NCBI GenBank assembly: GCA_963632825.1
Contig: CAVGWF010000038.1
Location: 36,318-100,317 of the forward strand
Source: F23-B02 sp963632825
GTDB taxonomy: Bacteria; Bacillota; Clostridia; Oscillospirales; Oscillospiraceae
Direction of reading: 5' to 3'
Length of the DNA stretch: 64,000 bases
The position numbers were made by a program, and so were the translations under genes. Each line of letters starts with the position of its first letter. Within the stretch, counting starts at the first letter, position 1. Positions 33,265-41,351 of this stretch are shown one piece after another. The notes beneath the pieces are model-generated. The model was not told the origin of the DNA. It saw only the letters and a list, made by a program, of their open reading frames with translations, and did not search any database.

Positions 33265-34395
33265 TTATTTCCAGTCGGGAGCATCGGTGCGGATGTTGGT
33301 CCACTGCTCGGTGATGATGGACTCGTTGCTGATGCCGTTCTTCAGATTGAGGGTCCATGTGTAGTTGTGGGAATTGGTAGCCTCAAGAATATCTGCATAG
33401 TACCACGAGGAGTTGTTGACATCGGGCCAGGTGGTGATGGGATCTGCACAGCTGCTCATGCTGCTGTTGGTAGAGTTGCGGCCGACGAGACGGTTGCTCA
33501 TCGCGGCAGTCTGAGCGCGGGTGAGGTAAGCGTCGGGATTGGCATTTCCGTTTCCGTCGCCCTTGAGAATACCGAGCTTTGCAAGAAGGTTGAGGTACTT
33601 CTCTGCCCAGTGACCGTTGATATCCTCGAAGGTGTTGTTGCCGACATAGGATACGGAGAATACACGAGCGATCATTGCGGAGAACTCGGCACGGGTGACA
33701 TTTGCGTCGGGTCTGAAGGTGCCGTCCGGGTAACCGGTGATGATGCCCGCCTTGACGAGAGTGCAGACCTCTTTGTTGAACCACATGTCGGATTTGACAT
33801 CACTTAAGGTGGAGGTGGTGGACTGGAACTTTGCACGGGTCTCGGGAGTCATCAGACGGTAGAGGATGGTTGCGACCTCGGCACGGGTGATGTTGCCGTC
33901 GGGCCTGACGGTGCCGTCATTGTAGCCGATCATGTATGCAAAGTGATCGGTGTAGTTAAGACCGATGTTGAGAATGGGGTAGAGGATGAGCTTGTCGGCG
34001 TCAAGCTTTATGCTGAAGGACCACTTGATACCGGGAAGGGTGCTGTACTTCAGACCGGTGATAACACCGTCGCAGGTGGCGGCGACTGAGTATACACCGA
34101 CGAGGCTTTTAGGGATAAGAGCAAGACCCAATGCGTTTGCGGTGTAGGAGGAAGCCTCACCGGTGAGGTTGTTGGTCAGTGTTACGGTTGCGTAGCTTGC
34201 GGGCATTTTGCTCATCAGGGAGCAGTAGACCAGATAGGTAGGGATGTCAATGCCGTTTACGCTGTCTACCAGGCCGCCGACGGTGTCGCCGGCATCTGCC
34301 GTCTCGACATCATCAGCAAGAGCCATAGTCGGCAGCAGCGCAACTACCATCATCACTGCCATAAGCAGACTGATAAGCTTTGTTGACTTTTTCAT
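33265..34395 (-). CDS. Secreted S-layer homology (SLH) domain protein
   Basis: A 376-residue exported protein. It has a classical signal peptide (about 1-27, ending ALA-DD), an uncharacterised region of about 110 residues, and three SLH repeats (about 148-345). The repeat marks are visible: YNDGTVRPDGNITRAEVA, YPDGTFRPDANVTRAEF and DANPDAYLTRAQ-like lines. SLH domains bind pyruvylated wall polymers and hold proteins to the cell surface. AGAAGGAG precedes the ATG. It lies downstream of sigE but has its own promoter with a 20-base palindrome, so it is not simply part of the sporulation operon. Confidence 0.92.
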   Translation of the reverse strand: MKKSTKLISLLMAVMMVVALLPTMALADDVETADAGDTVGGLVDSVNGIDIPTYLVYCSLMSKMPASYATVTLTNNLTGEASSYTANALGLALIPKSLVGVYSVAATCDGVITGLKYSTLPGIKWSFSIKLDADKLILYPILNIGLNYTDHFAYMIGYNDGTVRPDGNITRAEVATILYRLMTPETRAKFQSTTSTLSDVKSDMWFNKEVCTLVKAGIITGYPDGTFRPDANVTRAEFSAMIARVFSVSYVGNNTFEDINGHWAEKYLNLLAKLGILKGDGNGNANPDAYLTRAQTAAMSNRLVGRNSTNSSMSSCADPITTWPDVNNSSWYYADILEATNSHNYTWTLNLKNGISNESIITEQWTNIRTDAPDWK

Positions 34396-34460
34396 TTCGT
34401 TTCTCCTTCTTGAAAAGCGTTTTTTCTGTAGCTATGCATGATAGCTCTCTATACAACTAC

Positions 34461-34489
34461 AATTTACACCGCGCGTTACAATTTGTCAA
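34461..34489 (-). promoter_or_regulatory. Promoter of the SLH gene
   Basis: Minus-strand TTGACA (34484-34489), a 17-base spacer and TAAATT (34461-34466). Confidence 0.75.
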
Positions 34490-34497
34490 CAAATTGT
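34478..34497. promoter_or_regulatory. Candidate operator: 20-base palindrome over the SLH promoter -35
   Basis: ACAATTTGT (34478-34486), CA, ACAAATTGT (34489-34497) is a perfect inverted repeat with a two-base centre. It fully contains the -35 hexamer. Confidence 0.5.
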
Positions 34498-34523
34498 GAT
34501 ATGTATAGATAAAATTTTTTGAC

Positions 34524-35231
34524 TTATTGAAGCTGACGGATTATCTCGCGCCTCAGTCGCCCGATTATGCGTTTTTCGAGACGGCTGATGTAGCTCTGCG
34601 AGATGCCCATCATGTCCGCTACCTCCTTCTGTGTGTATTCACTTCCGCCGCCGAGACCGAACCGCAGGGTGATAATGCTTTTGTCCCTTTCGGCAAGCGA
34701 GCCGACGGCGTTCAGGAGCATCTGACGATCGGCGTCGTCCTCAAGCGGACGGTACACCTCGTCGTCATCGGTCCCGAGAACATCGGAAAGCAAAAGCTCA
34801 TTTCCGTCCCAATCCGTATTCAGCGGCTCGTCAAAGCTTACCTCCGTGCGCTGGTTGCTTATCTTTCGCAGATACATCAGTATCTCGTTTTCGATGCAGC
34901 GGGATGCATAAGTTGCAAGCTTGATGTTTTTGTCGCTGCGGAAGGTGTTTATGGCTTTGATGAGCCCTATTGTGCCGATCGAGATAAGATCCTCGAGGTT
35001 TACCCCCGTGTTCTCAAAGCGTCTCGATATGTAGACGACAAGACGCAGATTATGTTCCGTCAAAATTTTTTTGGCATTCTCGTCGCCTGCCTCCATTGCC
35101 GCTATTGCAGCCTCCTCCTCGGCTTTCACAAGCGGCGGCGGCAGGATGTCGCTGCCGCCTATATAGAAAAGCCCTTTGTCGGAAAGCAGATGCTTATGAA
35201 GCCAGTTTTTGATAAAATTCAGAATGTCCAT
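34524..35231 (-). CDS. sigE: RNA polymerase sporulation sigma factor SigE (pro-form)
   Basis: A 235-residue SigA-type sigma factor that drives the mother-cell programme. The N-terminal pro-sequence of about 25 residues is followed by YIGGSDILPPPL, matching the processing site of pro-SigE. Regions 2 (RLVVYISRRFENTG, DLISIGTIGLIKA) and 4 (DMMGISQSYISRLEKR) are intact. The ATG at 35231 follows CGGAGG; an upstream ATG at 35261 lies before that site. It overlaps the end of the spoIIGA gene in the coordinate sense by none, lying 14 bases after it. No sigG follows; the next gene is the SLH protein. Confidence 0.96.
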   Translation of the reverse strand: MDILNFIKNWLHKHLLSDKGLFYIGGSDILPPPLVKAEEEAAIAAMEAGDENAKKILTEHNLRLVVYISRRFENTGVNLEDLISIGTIGLIKAINTFRSDKNIKLATYASRCIENEILMYLRKISNQRTEVSFDEPLNTDWDGNELLLSDVLGTDDDEVYRPLEDDADRQMLLNAVGSLAERDKSIITLRFGLGGGSEYTQKEVADMMGISQSYISRLEKRIIGRLRREIIRQLQ

Positions 35232-35244
35232 ACTTGACCTCCGG

Positions 35245-36063
35245 TTAAAATATGGAATCAAAGCCGTCTCCGCCGACCGGAGTCGGGGATATCGCGACCA
35301 CGATATCGTCTCTCAGAGCACCGTTGAGGCGCACCTCGTCCGGGCGGAAAACGGGAAGCATACCGTGTTGCGTGCCAACGGCGGAGTAGGGGATCAGCCT
35401 CAGCCTGCCGGCGCAGTACTCGTTCTGCAAAAGAAGCGTGCAGTCGGGACTGCCGAGCTCCTTCCTGCAATTCGGAAACAGCGGTGCGAGCTTTTCGCGG
35501 CCGGCTATGAGTACGCCGGAGCCGGTCATGGGATCGTACAGTGCGTTGCCGCTGTCATGCAGACATCTTAAGCTCACCTCATTGCCTGAAAATGAGATGC
35601 TTACATCCGAAACGCTTATATCTGCGCTTTTTATGCTGCGTCTGAAAACAAAGCTCAAAACGGCGTATATGAGCGCAAACGATATAACGAGCACCGGCAT
35701 CGAAACGGGCAGATACGGCGTGCTTCCGATGCTGCCGCCGTCCTGCAGGGATATTGCCCACACCGTCCCCCCGAACAGCACCGATATCGCAAAAAAAGTA
35801 AGGCAGCAGCGCCAGAGCTTTTCCTCGCCGCCATAGGCGATGAGAGCCATTAAAGCTCCGGATATGAGCTTTACCGGCGCAAGAGAGAGAAAGGAAAGCT
35901 GCGGCAGCAGGCTAAGCGCGGCATAGCCCGCGCCGAACACAGCCGAGAGGAGATACTTTATCCGTCTTAGTCTTATCCCGCACAGACGCGCCGTGCACAG
36001 CATGAGAAGATAGTCCAGTATGAGGTTCAAGGCAAACAGCCGGTCTATGTAGATTATGTCCAT
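35245..36063 (-). CDS. spoIIGA: Sigma-E processing peptidase SpoIIGA
   Basis: A 272-residue membrane aspartic protease that cleaves pro-SigE after septation. It has about five N-terminal membrane helices and a cytoplasmic protease domain in which the catalytic Asp lies in CLHDSGNALYDP near residue 180. Adjacency to sigE confirms the call. The ATG at 36063 starts MDIIYIDRLF, as in other SpoIIGA. It directly follows a TATAAT at 36070-36075 with no Shine-Dalgarno site, so the transcript may be leaderless. An in-frame ATG at 36084 would precede the promoter. Confidence 0.94.
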   Translation of the reverse strand: MDIIYIDRLFALNLILDYLLMLCTARLCGIRLRRIKYLLSAVFGAGYAALSLLPQLSFLSLAPVKLISGALMALIAYGGEEKLWRCCLTFFAISVLFGGTVWAISLQDGGSIGSTPYLPVSMPVLVISFALIYAVLSFVFRRSIKSADISVSDVSISFSGNEVSLRCLHDSGNALYDPMTGSGVLIAGREKLAPLFPNCRKELGSPDCTLLLQNEYCAGRLRLIPYSAVGTQHGMLPVFRPDEVRLNGALRDDIVVAISPTPVGGDGFDSIF

Positions 36064-36069
36064 GGAAAA

Positions 36070-36102
36070 ATTATAAACCGTCATGCGCGCATAATTTGTC
36101 AT
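36070..36102 (-). promoter_or_regulatory. Wide-spaced promoter of spoIIGA-sigE with Spo0A-like boxes
   Basis: Minus-strand ATGACA (36097-36102) and TATAAT (36070-36075) are separated by 21 bases. The known spoIIG promoter of Bacillus subtilis has an unusually long spacer (22) and Spo0A boxes at the -35. Here TTGTCATT (36096-36103, plus) and TTGTCAAA (36110-36117, plus) resemble the TTGTCRAA box. Function is inferred. Confidence 0.55.
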
Positions 36103-36109
36103 TTGTTAA

Positions 36110-36138
36110 TTGTCAAATGCGTCGGAGTATGGTAAAAT
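36110..36138 (+). promoter_or_regulatory. Promoter of the DMT transporter gene
   Basis: TTGTCA (36110-36115), a 17-base spacer and TAAAAT (36133-36138). Its -35 is part of the better Spo0A-like box. Confidence 0.65.
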
Positions 36139-36181
36139 GCATTAGTTAAAAAGAAATCGTATACGGAGAACGAAAAAAATT

Positions 36182-37090
36182 ATGTGGTTTTGGTTTGCAC
36201 TTGCCGCGCTCCTGTGCTGGAGCGGCTCCGATCTTTTCTCAAAGATCGGCTGTCAGGATGCCGACGACAGATACAGCCATCTGAAGATGGTTATGGCGGT
36301 CGGCGCGGTCATGGGAATACATGCCGCCTATGAGATATTTGTCGGCGGCGTAGTAATAAACGGCGAGGTTATTTTGCAGTACCTGCCGGTGTCGATGCTG
36401 TATATCGTCTCAATGACGGTCGGCTATATAGGGCTCAGATACATTGAGCTTTCCATATCGTCGCCGATATGCAATTCCTCCGGCGCTATCGTTGCGGTTC
36501 TTATATTCGCAACGCAGGGCATAAACGGCCTGCCGAAGACGGCACTCGCTGCCGTCGCACTCGTTTGCCTCGGCGTTATAGCCCTTGGCTTTACCGAGGC
36601 AAATGAGGATGAGGAGCTGCGCCGCGCCCGTCAGGATGCAAGCAATCACCATTACACGAAAAGCTGGATCGCCATCGCTCTGCCGGTCATCTACTGCCTG
36701 CTCGACGCACTTGGTACCTTTGCCGACAGCAGAGTTCTTGAAACGCTCAATGAGGACTCGGCGAATGTCGCGTATGAGCTCACATTCCTCGTAATCGGCA
36801 TAGCCTGCGCCGTGTATGTCCTCGGCGTCAAAAAGCAGCGGCTCATACCCAAGCGGGAGGTGCCCAAGTACACCGGCGCGATTTTTGAGACTGCCGGTCA
36901 GTTTGCGTATATCTACGCCCTTGCCGATACCGCTCACTCGGCTCTCGCAGCGCCCATGATCTCGGCGTACTGCGTGGTTTCGGTCGTGTGGAGCAGGATA
37001 TTCCTCAAGGAAAAGCTCTCGTTTAAGCACTATGCGTCTGTTTTTCTCGTCGTAGTGGGTATAGTTATTCTGGGAATACTCGATATTTAA
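36182..37090 (+). CDS. DMT (EamA) family transporter
   Basis: A 302-residue membrane protein with about ten helices in two EamA repeats. The first helix begins WFWFALAALLCWSGSDLFSK. The loop near 140-160 is acidic and long. The substrate is unknown. ACGGAGA precedes the start. It is 15 bases ahead of pyrH, in the place where rpsB-tsf usually stand in Firmicutes, so pyrH and frr may be transcribed from its promoter. Confidence 0.9.
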   Translation: MWFWFALAALLCWSGSDLFSKIGCQDADDRYSHLKMVMAVGAVMGIHAAYEIFVGGVVINGEVILQYLPVSMLYIVSMTVGYIGLRYIELSISSPICNSSGAIVAVLIFATQGINGLPKTALAAVALVCLGVIALGFTEANEDEELRRARQDASNHHYTKSWIAIALPVIYCLLDALGTFADSRVLETLNEDSANVAYELTFLVIGIACAVYVLGVKKQRLIPKREVPKYTGAIFETAGQFAYIYALADTAHSALAAPMISAYCVVSVVWSRIFLKEKLSFKHYASVFLVVVGIVILGILDI

Positions 37091-37105
37091 TAAAGGAGAT
37101 AATGT

Positions 37106-37822
37106 ATGTCAGATCCTATTTATAAGAGAATACTTATCAAGATCAGCGGTGAGGCGCTTGCCGGGGATAAGAAGACAGGCTTCGACTTTGATTTTATCCG
37201 TCAGGTATGCGAGGCGGTCAATAAGTGCGTTGAGCTCGGCGCTGAGGTCGGAATAGTTGTCGGAGGCGGCAACTTCTGGCGCGGTGTGAAGGACGGCGCA
37301 GGTCATATCGAGCGCGTTTCCGCAGACCGCATGGGAATGCTTGCAACTGCTATGAACTGCCTTGCATTTGCCGATGTACTGCGCCGGAGCGGCGCCGAGG
37401 CTCAGGTTCTGACGGCGGTTGACATCCAGGGAGTAGGCGAGAGGTACACCACGGATAAGGCCGTAAAGTGCCTTGAAGAAAAAAAGGTCGTTCTGTTCGG
37501 CTGCGGCACCGGCTGCCCGTTTTTCTCGACCGACACCGCCGCGGTGCTCAGAGCCGCCGAGATCGGAGCTGACGCAATCCTTCTGGCAAAGAACATCGAC
37601 GGCGTTTACTCGGCAGACCCCAGAGCGGATGCTTCAGCCGTCAGGTATGACAGCATAAGCTATGACGAGGTGCTCGCACGGCACCTTGCCGTTATGGACA
37701 GCACCGCGACGAGCCTTGCCATGGATAACGACATTCCGGTCATCGTCTTTGCTCTTGCCGAGCCGGAGAATATAGTCAGGGTTCTCAGCGGTGAAAAGCT
37801 CGGTACCACAGTCAGCAGGTAA
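37106..37822 (+). CDS. pyrH: UMP kinase
   Basis: A 238-residue amino-acid-kinase-fold enzyme that makes UDP from UMP. The KRILIKISGEAL start, the VVGGGNFWRG loop (about 52-61) and the ADRMGMLAT helix are typical of bacterial UMP kinase, as is the GTGCPFFSTDTAA region near 135. TAAAGGAGA precedes the ATG. pyrH-frr-uppS order is conserved across bacteria. Confidence 0.98.
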   Translation: MSDPIYKRILIKISGEALAGDKKTGFDFDFIRQVCEAVNKCVELGAEVGIVVGGGNFWRGVKDGAGHIERVSADRMGMLATAMNCLAFADVLRRSGAEAQVLTAVDIQGVGERYTTDKAVKCLEEKKVVLFGCGTGCPFFSTDTAAVLRAAEIGADAILLAKNIDGVYSADPRADASAVRYDSISYDEVLARHLAVMDSTATSLAMDNDIPVIVFALAEPENIVRVLSGEKLGTTVSR

Positions 37823-37865
37823 ATACAATTGTATAGTAATATATTAAGAATCAGGAGGTAACATT

Positions 37866-38417
37866 ATGTCCAAATATCCCGAAATCGAAAACAAAATGAA
37901 GAAGACGGCTGAGGTGCTCAAGACCCAGCTTGCATCGGTTCGCGCCGGCAGAGCCAACGCGGCGGTGCTTGATCAGATCACGGTTGATTATTATGGCGTA
38001 CCCACCCCCATTCAGCAGGTCGCATCCATATCCGTTCCCGACCCGCGTTCGCTGATGATCCAGCCCTGGGACGGCTCCGTCCTCAAGGGTATTGAAAAGG
38101 CTATACTCGCATCCGATCTCGGTATAAATCCTCAGAACGACGGCAGAGTCATCCGCCTCGTGTTCCCGCAGCTTACTGAGGAACGCCGCAAGGAGCTTGC
38201 AAAGCAGGTAAAGAAATACGGCGAGGAGTCCAAGGTCGCAGTGCGCAACATTCGCCGTGAGGCCATGGATAAGTTTAAAAAGCAGCAGAAGGCCTCCGAG
38301 ATCACCGAGGATGACTACAAGGATATTGAGAAGGATGTTCAGAAGCTCACCGACGACTATATAAAGGAAGTCGAAAGCATCGCAGACGCCAAGGAAAAGG
38401 AACTTTTCGAGATCTGA
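37866..38417 (+). CDS. frr: Ribosome recycling factor
   Basis: A 183-residue factor that, with EF-G, splits post-termination ribosomes. The full two-domain sequence is present: the LASVRAGRANAAVLD stretch at about 20-34, the RSLMIQPWD motif near 58-66, and the C-terminal long helices rich in Lys and Glu. CAGGAGG lies before the ATG. It is one base ahead of uppS. Confidence 0.98.
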   Translation: MSKYPEIENKMKKTAEVLKTQLASVRAGRANAAVLDQITVDYYGVPTPIQQVASISVPDPRSLMIQPWDGSVLKGIEKAILASDLGINPQNDGRVIRLVFPQLTEERRKELAKQVKKYGEESKVAVRNIRREAMDKFKKQQKASEITEDDYKDIEKDVQKLTDDYIKEVESIADAKEKELFEI

Positions 38418-38418
38418 T

Positions 38419-39162
38419 ATGGGCGATAATAAGATTCAAAATTCGGCGGGGGAGCAGGCAAAATGCCTTCCCCGCCATATTGCCATCATACTTGACGGAA
38501 ACGGTCGCTGGGCAAAAAAGCGCCTGATGCCGCGCAATGCGGGGCATCTTGCAGGATCGGAGACCTTTAGAAATATTGCAACCTACTGCAAGGAGATAGG
38601 CGTTGAGTATCTGACGGTATATGCGTTTTCAACGGAAAACTGGAAGCGCCCCGAGGAGGAGGTAGGCGGCATAATGAAGCTGCTGGATAAATACCTCCAC
38701 GAGGCGATACGCGATATGCGCAAAAAGAACATCCGCATGAAGGTGTTCGGGGACACCTCAAAGCTGTCTCCCGAGCTTCGGAGACTTATTGCCGAAACGG
38801 ACGAAATATCCAAGACGATAGACGGCTTTCAGGCGAATGTGTGTATAAATTACGGAGGCAGAGCGGAGATAGTGCGTGCGGCGCAGGCGTATGCGCGCGA
38901 CTATGCGGCCGGGAAAACCGAGGGTGAGCTCACAGAGGAGAAGTTTTCCGGATACCTCTATTCCGCAGGTATACCAGACCCGGATCTGCTCATTCGACCG
39001 GGCGGGGAGTACCGTATATCGAACTTCCTGTTGTGGCAGTGTGCCTATTCGGAGTTTTACTATACCGATGTGCTGTGGCCGGATTTTACACCGCAGGAGC
39101 TTGATAAGGCAATTGCGGCATACAACCGCCGCGACCGTCGCTTCGGAGGTGTCAAGGAATGA
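38419..39162 (+). CDS. uppS: Isoprenyl transferase (undecaprenyl diphosphate synthase)
   Basis: A 247-residue cis-prenyltransferase that makes the C55 lipid carrier for wall synthesis. The HIAIILDGNGRWAKKR motif (near 20-35), the TVYAFSTENWKRP motif and the RPGGEYRISNFLLWQ region are all in place. It overlaps dxr by four bases (ATGA). In many Firmicutes a CDP-diglyceride synthetase (cdsA) lies between these two; here it does not. Confidence 0.97.
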   Translation: MGDNKIQNSAGEQAKCLPRHIAIILDGNGRWAKKRLMPRNAGHLAGSETFRNIATYCKEIGVEYLTVYAFSTENWKRPEEEVGGIMKLLDKYLHEAIRDMRKKNIRMKVFGDTSKLSPELRRLIAETDEISKTIDGFQANVCINYGGRAEIVRAAQAYARDYAAGKTEGELTEEKFSGYLYSAGIPDPDLLIRPGGEYRISNFLLWQCAYSEFYYTDVLWPDFTPQELDKAIAAYNRRDRRFGGVKE

Positions 39163-40304
39163 TAAAAGCCGTATCCATCCTCGGCTCGACCGGCTCAATA
39201 GGACGGCAGAGCATCGCTGCCGCGCAGCATCTGGGCGTTCCGGTCGCCGCGCTTACAGCAAACAGAAAAACAGATCTTGTCGAGCAGCAGGCAAGGCTGC
39301 TGAAGCCTAAATTTGTTGCCGTTTTTGACGAAAATGCGGCAAATGACCTGAAAATAAGGCTTGCCGATACGAATATAAGGGTCGGCAGCGGTATGACGGG
39401 GCTCATAGATGCGGCTACCATTGACGAAGCCGACTGCGTTGTCACTGCGGTGTCGGGCTCCGTCGGTCTGAAGCCTACGCTTGCGGCCATCGAAACGCAC
39501 AAGCGCATAGCCCTTGCAAACAAGGAGACTCTTGTATGTGCCGGTGAGCTTGTTATGCCTGCGGCAGCTGCCGAGGGCGCGGAGATAGTGCCGGTCGATT
39601 CCGAGCATTCCGCGATCTTCCAGTGCCTCATGGGAAGAAAAAAAGGCGAGCTAAAAAAAATACTGCTGACCGGCAGCGGCGGACCGTTCCGCGGCAAAGC
39701 CCGCTCGGAGCTTGAGAACGTTACCCCGGAGCAGGCGGTAAAGCACCCGAACTGGTCAATGGGCGCAAAGATATCCGTCGATTCCGCGACCATGATGAAC
39801 AAGGGACTTGAGTTTATCGAGGCGATGCACCTTTTTGGCGTTTCACCCGACGATATTCAGGTCGTCGTTCACCCCCAGAGCATCGTTCACTCGATGGTGG
39901 AGCTCGTAGACGGCACCGTCATAGCCCAGCTCGGAGTTCCGGATATGGGGCTGCCGATACAGCTTGCAATGACATACCCGGAAAGGTGCGCATCCCCATT
40001 CAGGCACCTTGATTTCTATGATATGAAGGATATGACATTTGAAGCGCCGGACTACGAAAAAAACCCGTGCCTGAAGCTCGCAATGGACTGCGCGCGCATG
40101 GGCGGCACCGCGCCCTGCATCATGAGCGCGGCAAACGAGGTCGCCGTGTCAATGTTTCTGAACCACCGCCTTGGCTATAATCAGATATATGACTGTGCTT
40201 TGCAGGCGGTAGAGAGCATAGAGATAATAAAAGAGCCAGAGCTCGACGCAATATTGGAAGCCGACGAGCGGGCAAGAGTTTATGTCAGGGAGCACTTTTC
40301 CTAA
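39159..40304 (+). CDS. dxr: 1-deoxy-D-xylulose-5-phosphate reductoisomerase
   Basis: A 381-residue MEP-pathway enzyme that turns deoxyxylulose phosphate into methylerythritol phosphate with NADPH. The ILGSTGSIGRQ dinucleotide motif (about 5-15), NKETLVCAGE near 120, the VDSEHSAIFQ metal site near 145 and the TGSGGPFR loop near 170 are visible. The start overlaps uppS and its stop overlaps rseP (TAATG). Confidence 0.98.
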   Translation: MIKAVSILGSTGSIGRQSIAAAQHLGVPVAALTANRKTDLVEQQARLLKPKFVAVFDENAANDLKIRLADTNIRVGSGMTGLIDAATIDEADCVVTAVSGSVGLKPTLAAIETHKRIALANKETLVCAGELVMPAAAAEGAEIVPVDSEHSAIFQCLMGRKKGELKKILLTGSGGPFRGKARSELENVTPEQAVKHPNWSMGAKISVDSATMMNKGLEFIEAMHLFGVSPDDIQVVVHPQSIVHSMVELVDGTVIAQLGVPDMGLPIQLAMTYPERCASPFRHLDFYDMKDMTFEAPDYEKNPCLKLAMDCARMGGTAPCIMSAANEVAVSMFLNHRLGYNQIYDCALQAVESIEIIKEPELDAILEADERARVYVREHFS

Positions 40305-41347
40305 TGTATATAATTATCGCAATATTGATGTTCGGCATTCTCATTGCCGTTCACGAATTCGGACATTTTGCAACCGCAAAGCTGTGCCGCGTGCGCGTTG
40401 ATGAGTTTGCCATCGGCATGGGTCCCGCCATATTCAAAAAGCGGAAGGGCGAGACTCAGTATTCGCTGCGCATTCTGCCGCTGGGCGGCTTCTGCGCCAT
40501 GGGCGAGGACGAGGAGTCCGAGGATCCAAGAGCGTTTGTAAATCAGGGCTTCTGGAAAAAACTTCTCATCCTGTGCGCGGGCTCGTTTATGAACTTTGTG
40601 CTCGGTGTCGTGCTCATTGTTATCATGTATGCGCCGGCGCAGGGCTTTATTGAGCCTGTCATCAGTGGCTTTCTCGACGGCTGTCCATACAGCGGCGAGG
40701 ACGCGTTTCAGGTCGGCGACAGGTTTTACAGCATCGACGGGCACCGCATATACTTAAACAGCGATGTTTCCATGTTCCTTGAGCGCGGTGACGGAGTTTA
40801 CGATATAGTCGTCATCCGCAACGGTGAAAAGGTGGAGCTTAACGATATGGAGCTGACCCGCGCGGTAGAGACCGAGCAGGGAATGAAATACGGCTTTACA
40901 TGGACGGTAAGCGAAGCCGGCTTCGGCGCAAAGCTCAGGTACACATGGAATACGGCCATGGAGTTTTCGCGCCTTGTATGGCTCGGACTGGGCGACCTCA
41001 TCCACGGTGCCGTCGGCGTTGACGATATGGCGGGACCCGTCGGCATAGTTGACATGATGAACGAGGTCGGCTCAAGCGCGGCAAGCACTGCCGACGCCAT
41101 TTACTCAATGCTGTATTTCTCGGCGTTTATTGCGATAAACCTTGCAATAATGAATATGCTGCCCATACCGGCGCTTGACGGCGGCAGAGTGTTCCTGATG
41201 ATAGTGACCGTTATTATCGAAGCCGTAACGCGCCGCAGGCTCGATCCTAAATACGAAGGCTATATCCACGCCGGCGGCATGATCCTCCTTCTGCTGCTGA
41301 TGGCGTTTATCATGTATAACGATATAGCCAGACTCATAACGGGGTAA
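40304..41347 (+). CDS. rseP: Site-2 protease RseP (RIP metalloprotease)
   Basis: A 347-residue membrane zinc protease that cuts anti-sigma or signal-peptide substrates in the membrane. HEFGH (17-21) in helix 1 holds zinc, the GIGMGPAIF-like stretch follows, one PDZ domain lies near 115-190, and the NMLPIPALDGG motif (near 280) gives the third zinc ligand. It is in the order dxr-rseP-ispG, conserved in Firmicutes. Confidence 0.95.
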   Translation: MYIIIAILMFGILIAVHEFGHFATAKLCRVRVDEFAIGMGPAIFKKRKGETQYSLRILPLGGFCAMGEDEESEDPRAFVNQGFWKKLLILCAGSFMNFVLGVVLIVIMYAPAQGFIEPVISGFLDGCPYSGEDAFQVGDRFYSIDGHRIYLNSDVSMFLERGDGVYDIVVIRNGEKVELNDMELTRAVETEQGMKYGFTWTVSEAGFGAKLRYTWNTAMEFSRLVWLGLGDLIHGAVGVDDMAGPVGIVDMMNEVGSSAASTADAIYSMLYFSAFIAINLAIMNMLPIPALDGGRVFLMIVTVIIEAVTRRRLDPKYEGYIHAGGMILLLLLMAFIMYNDIARLITG

Positions 41348-41351
41348 TGCC

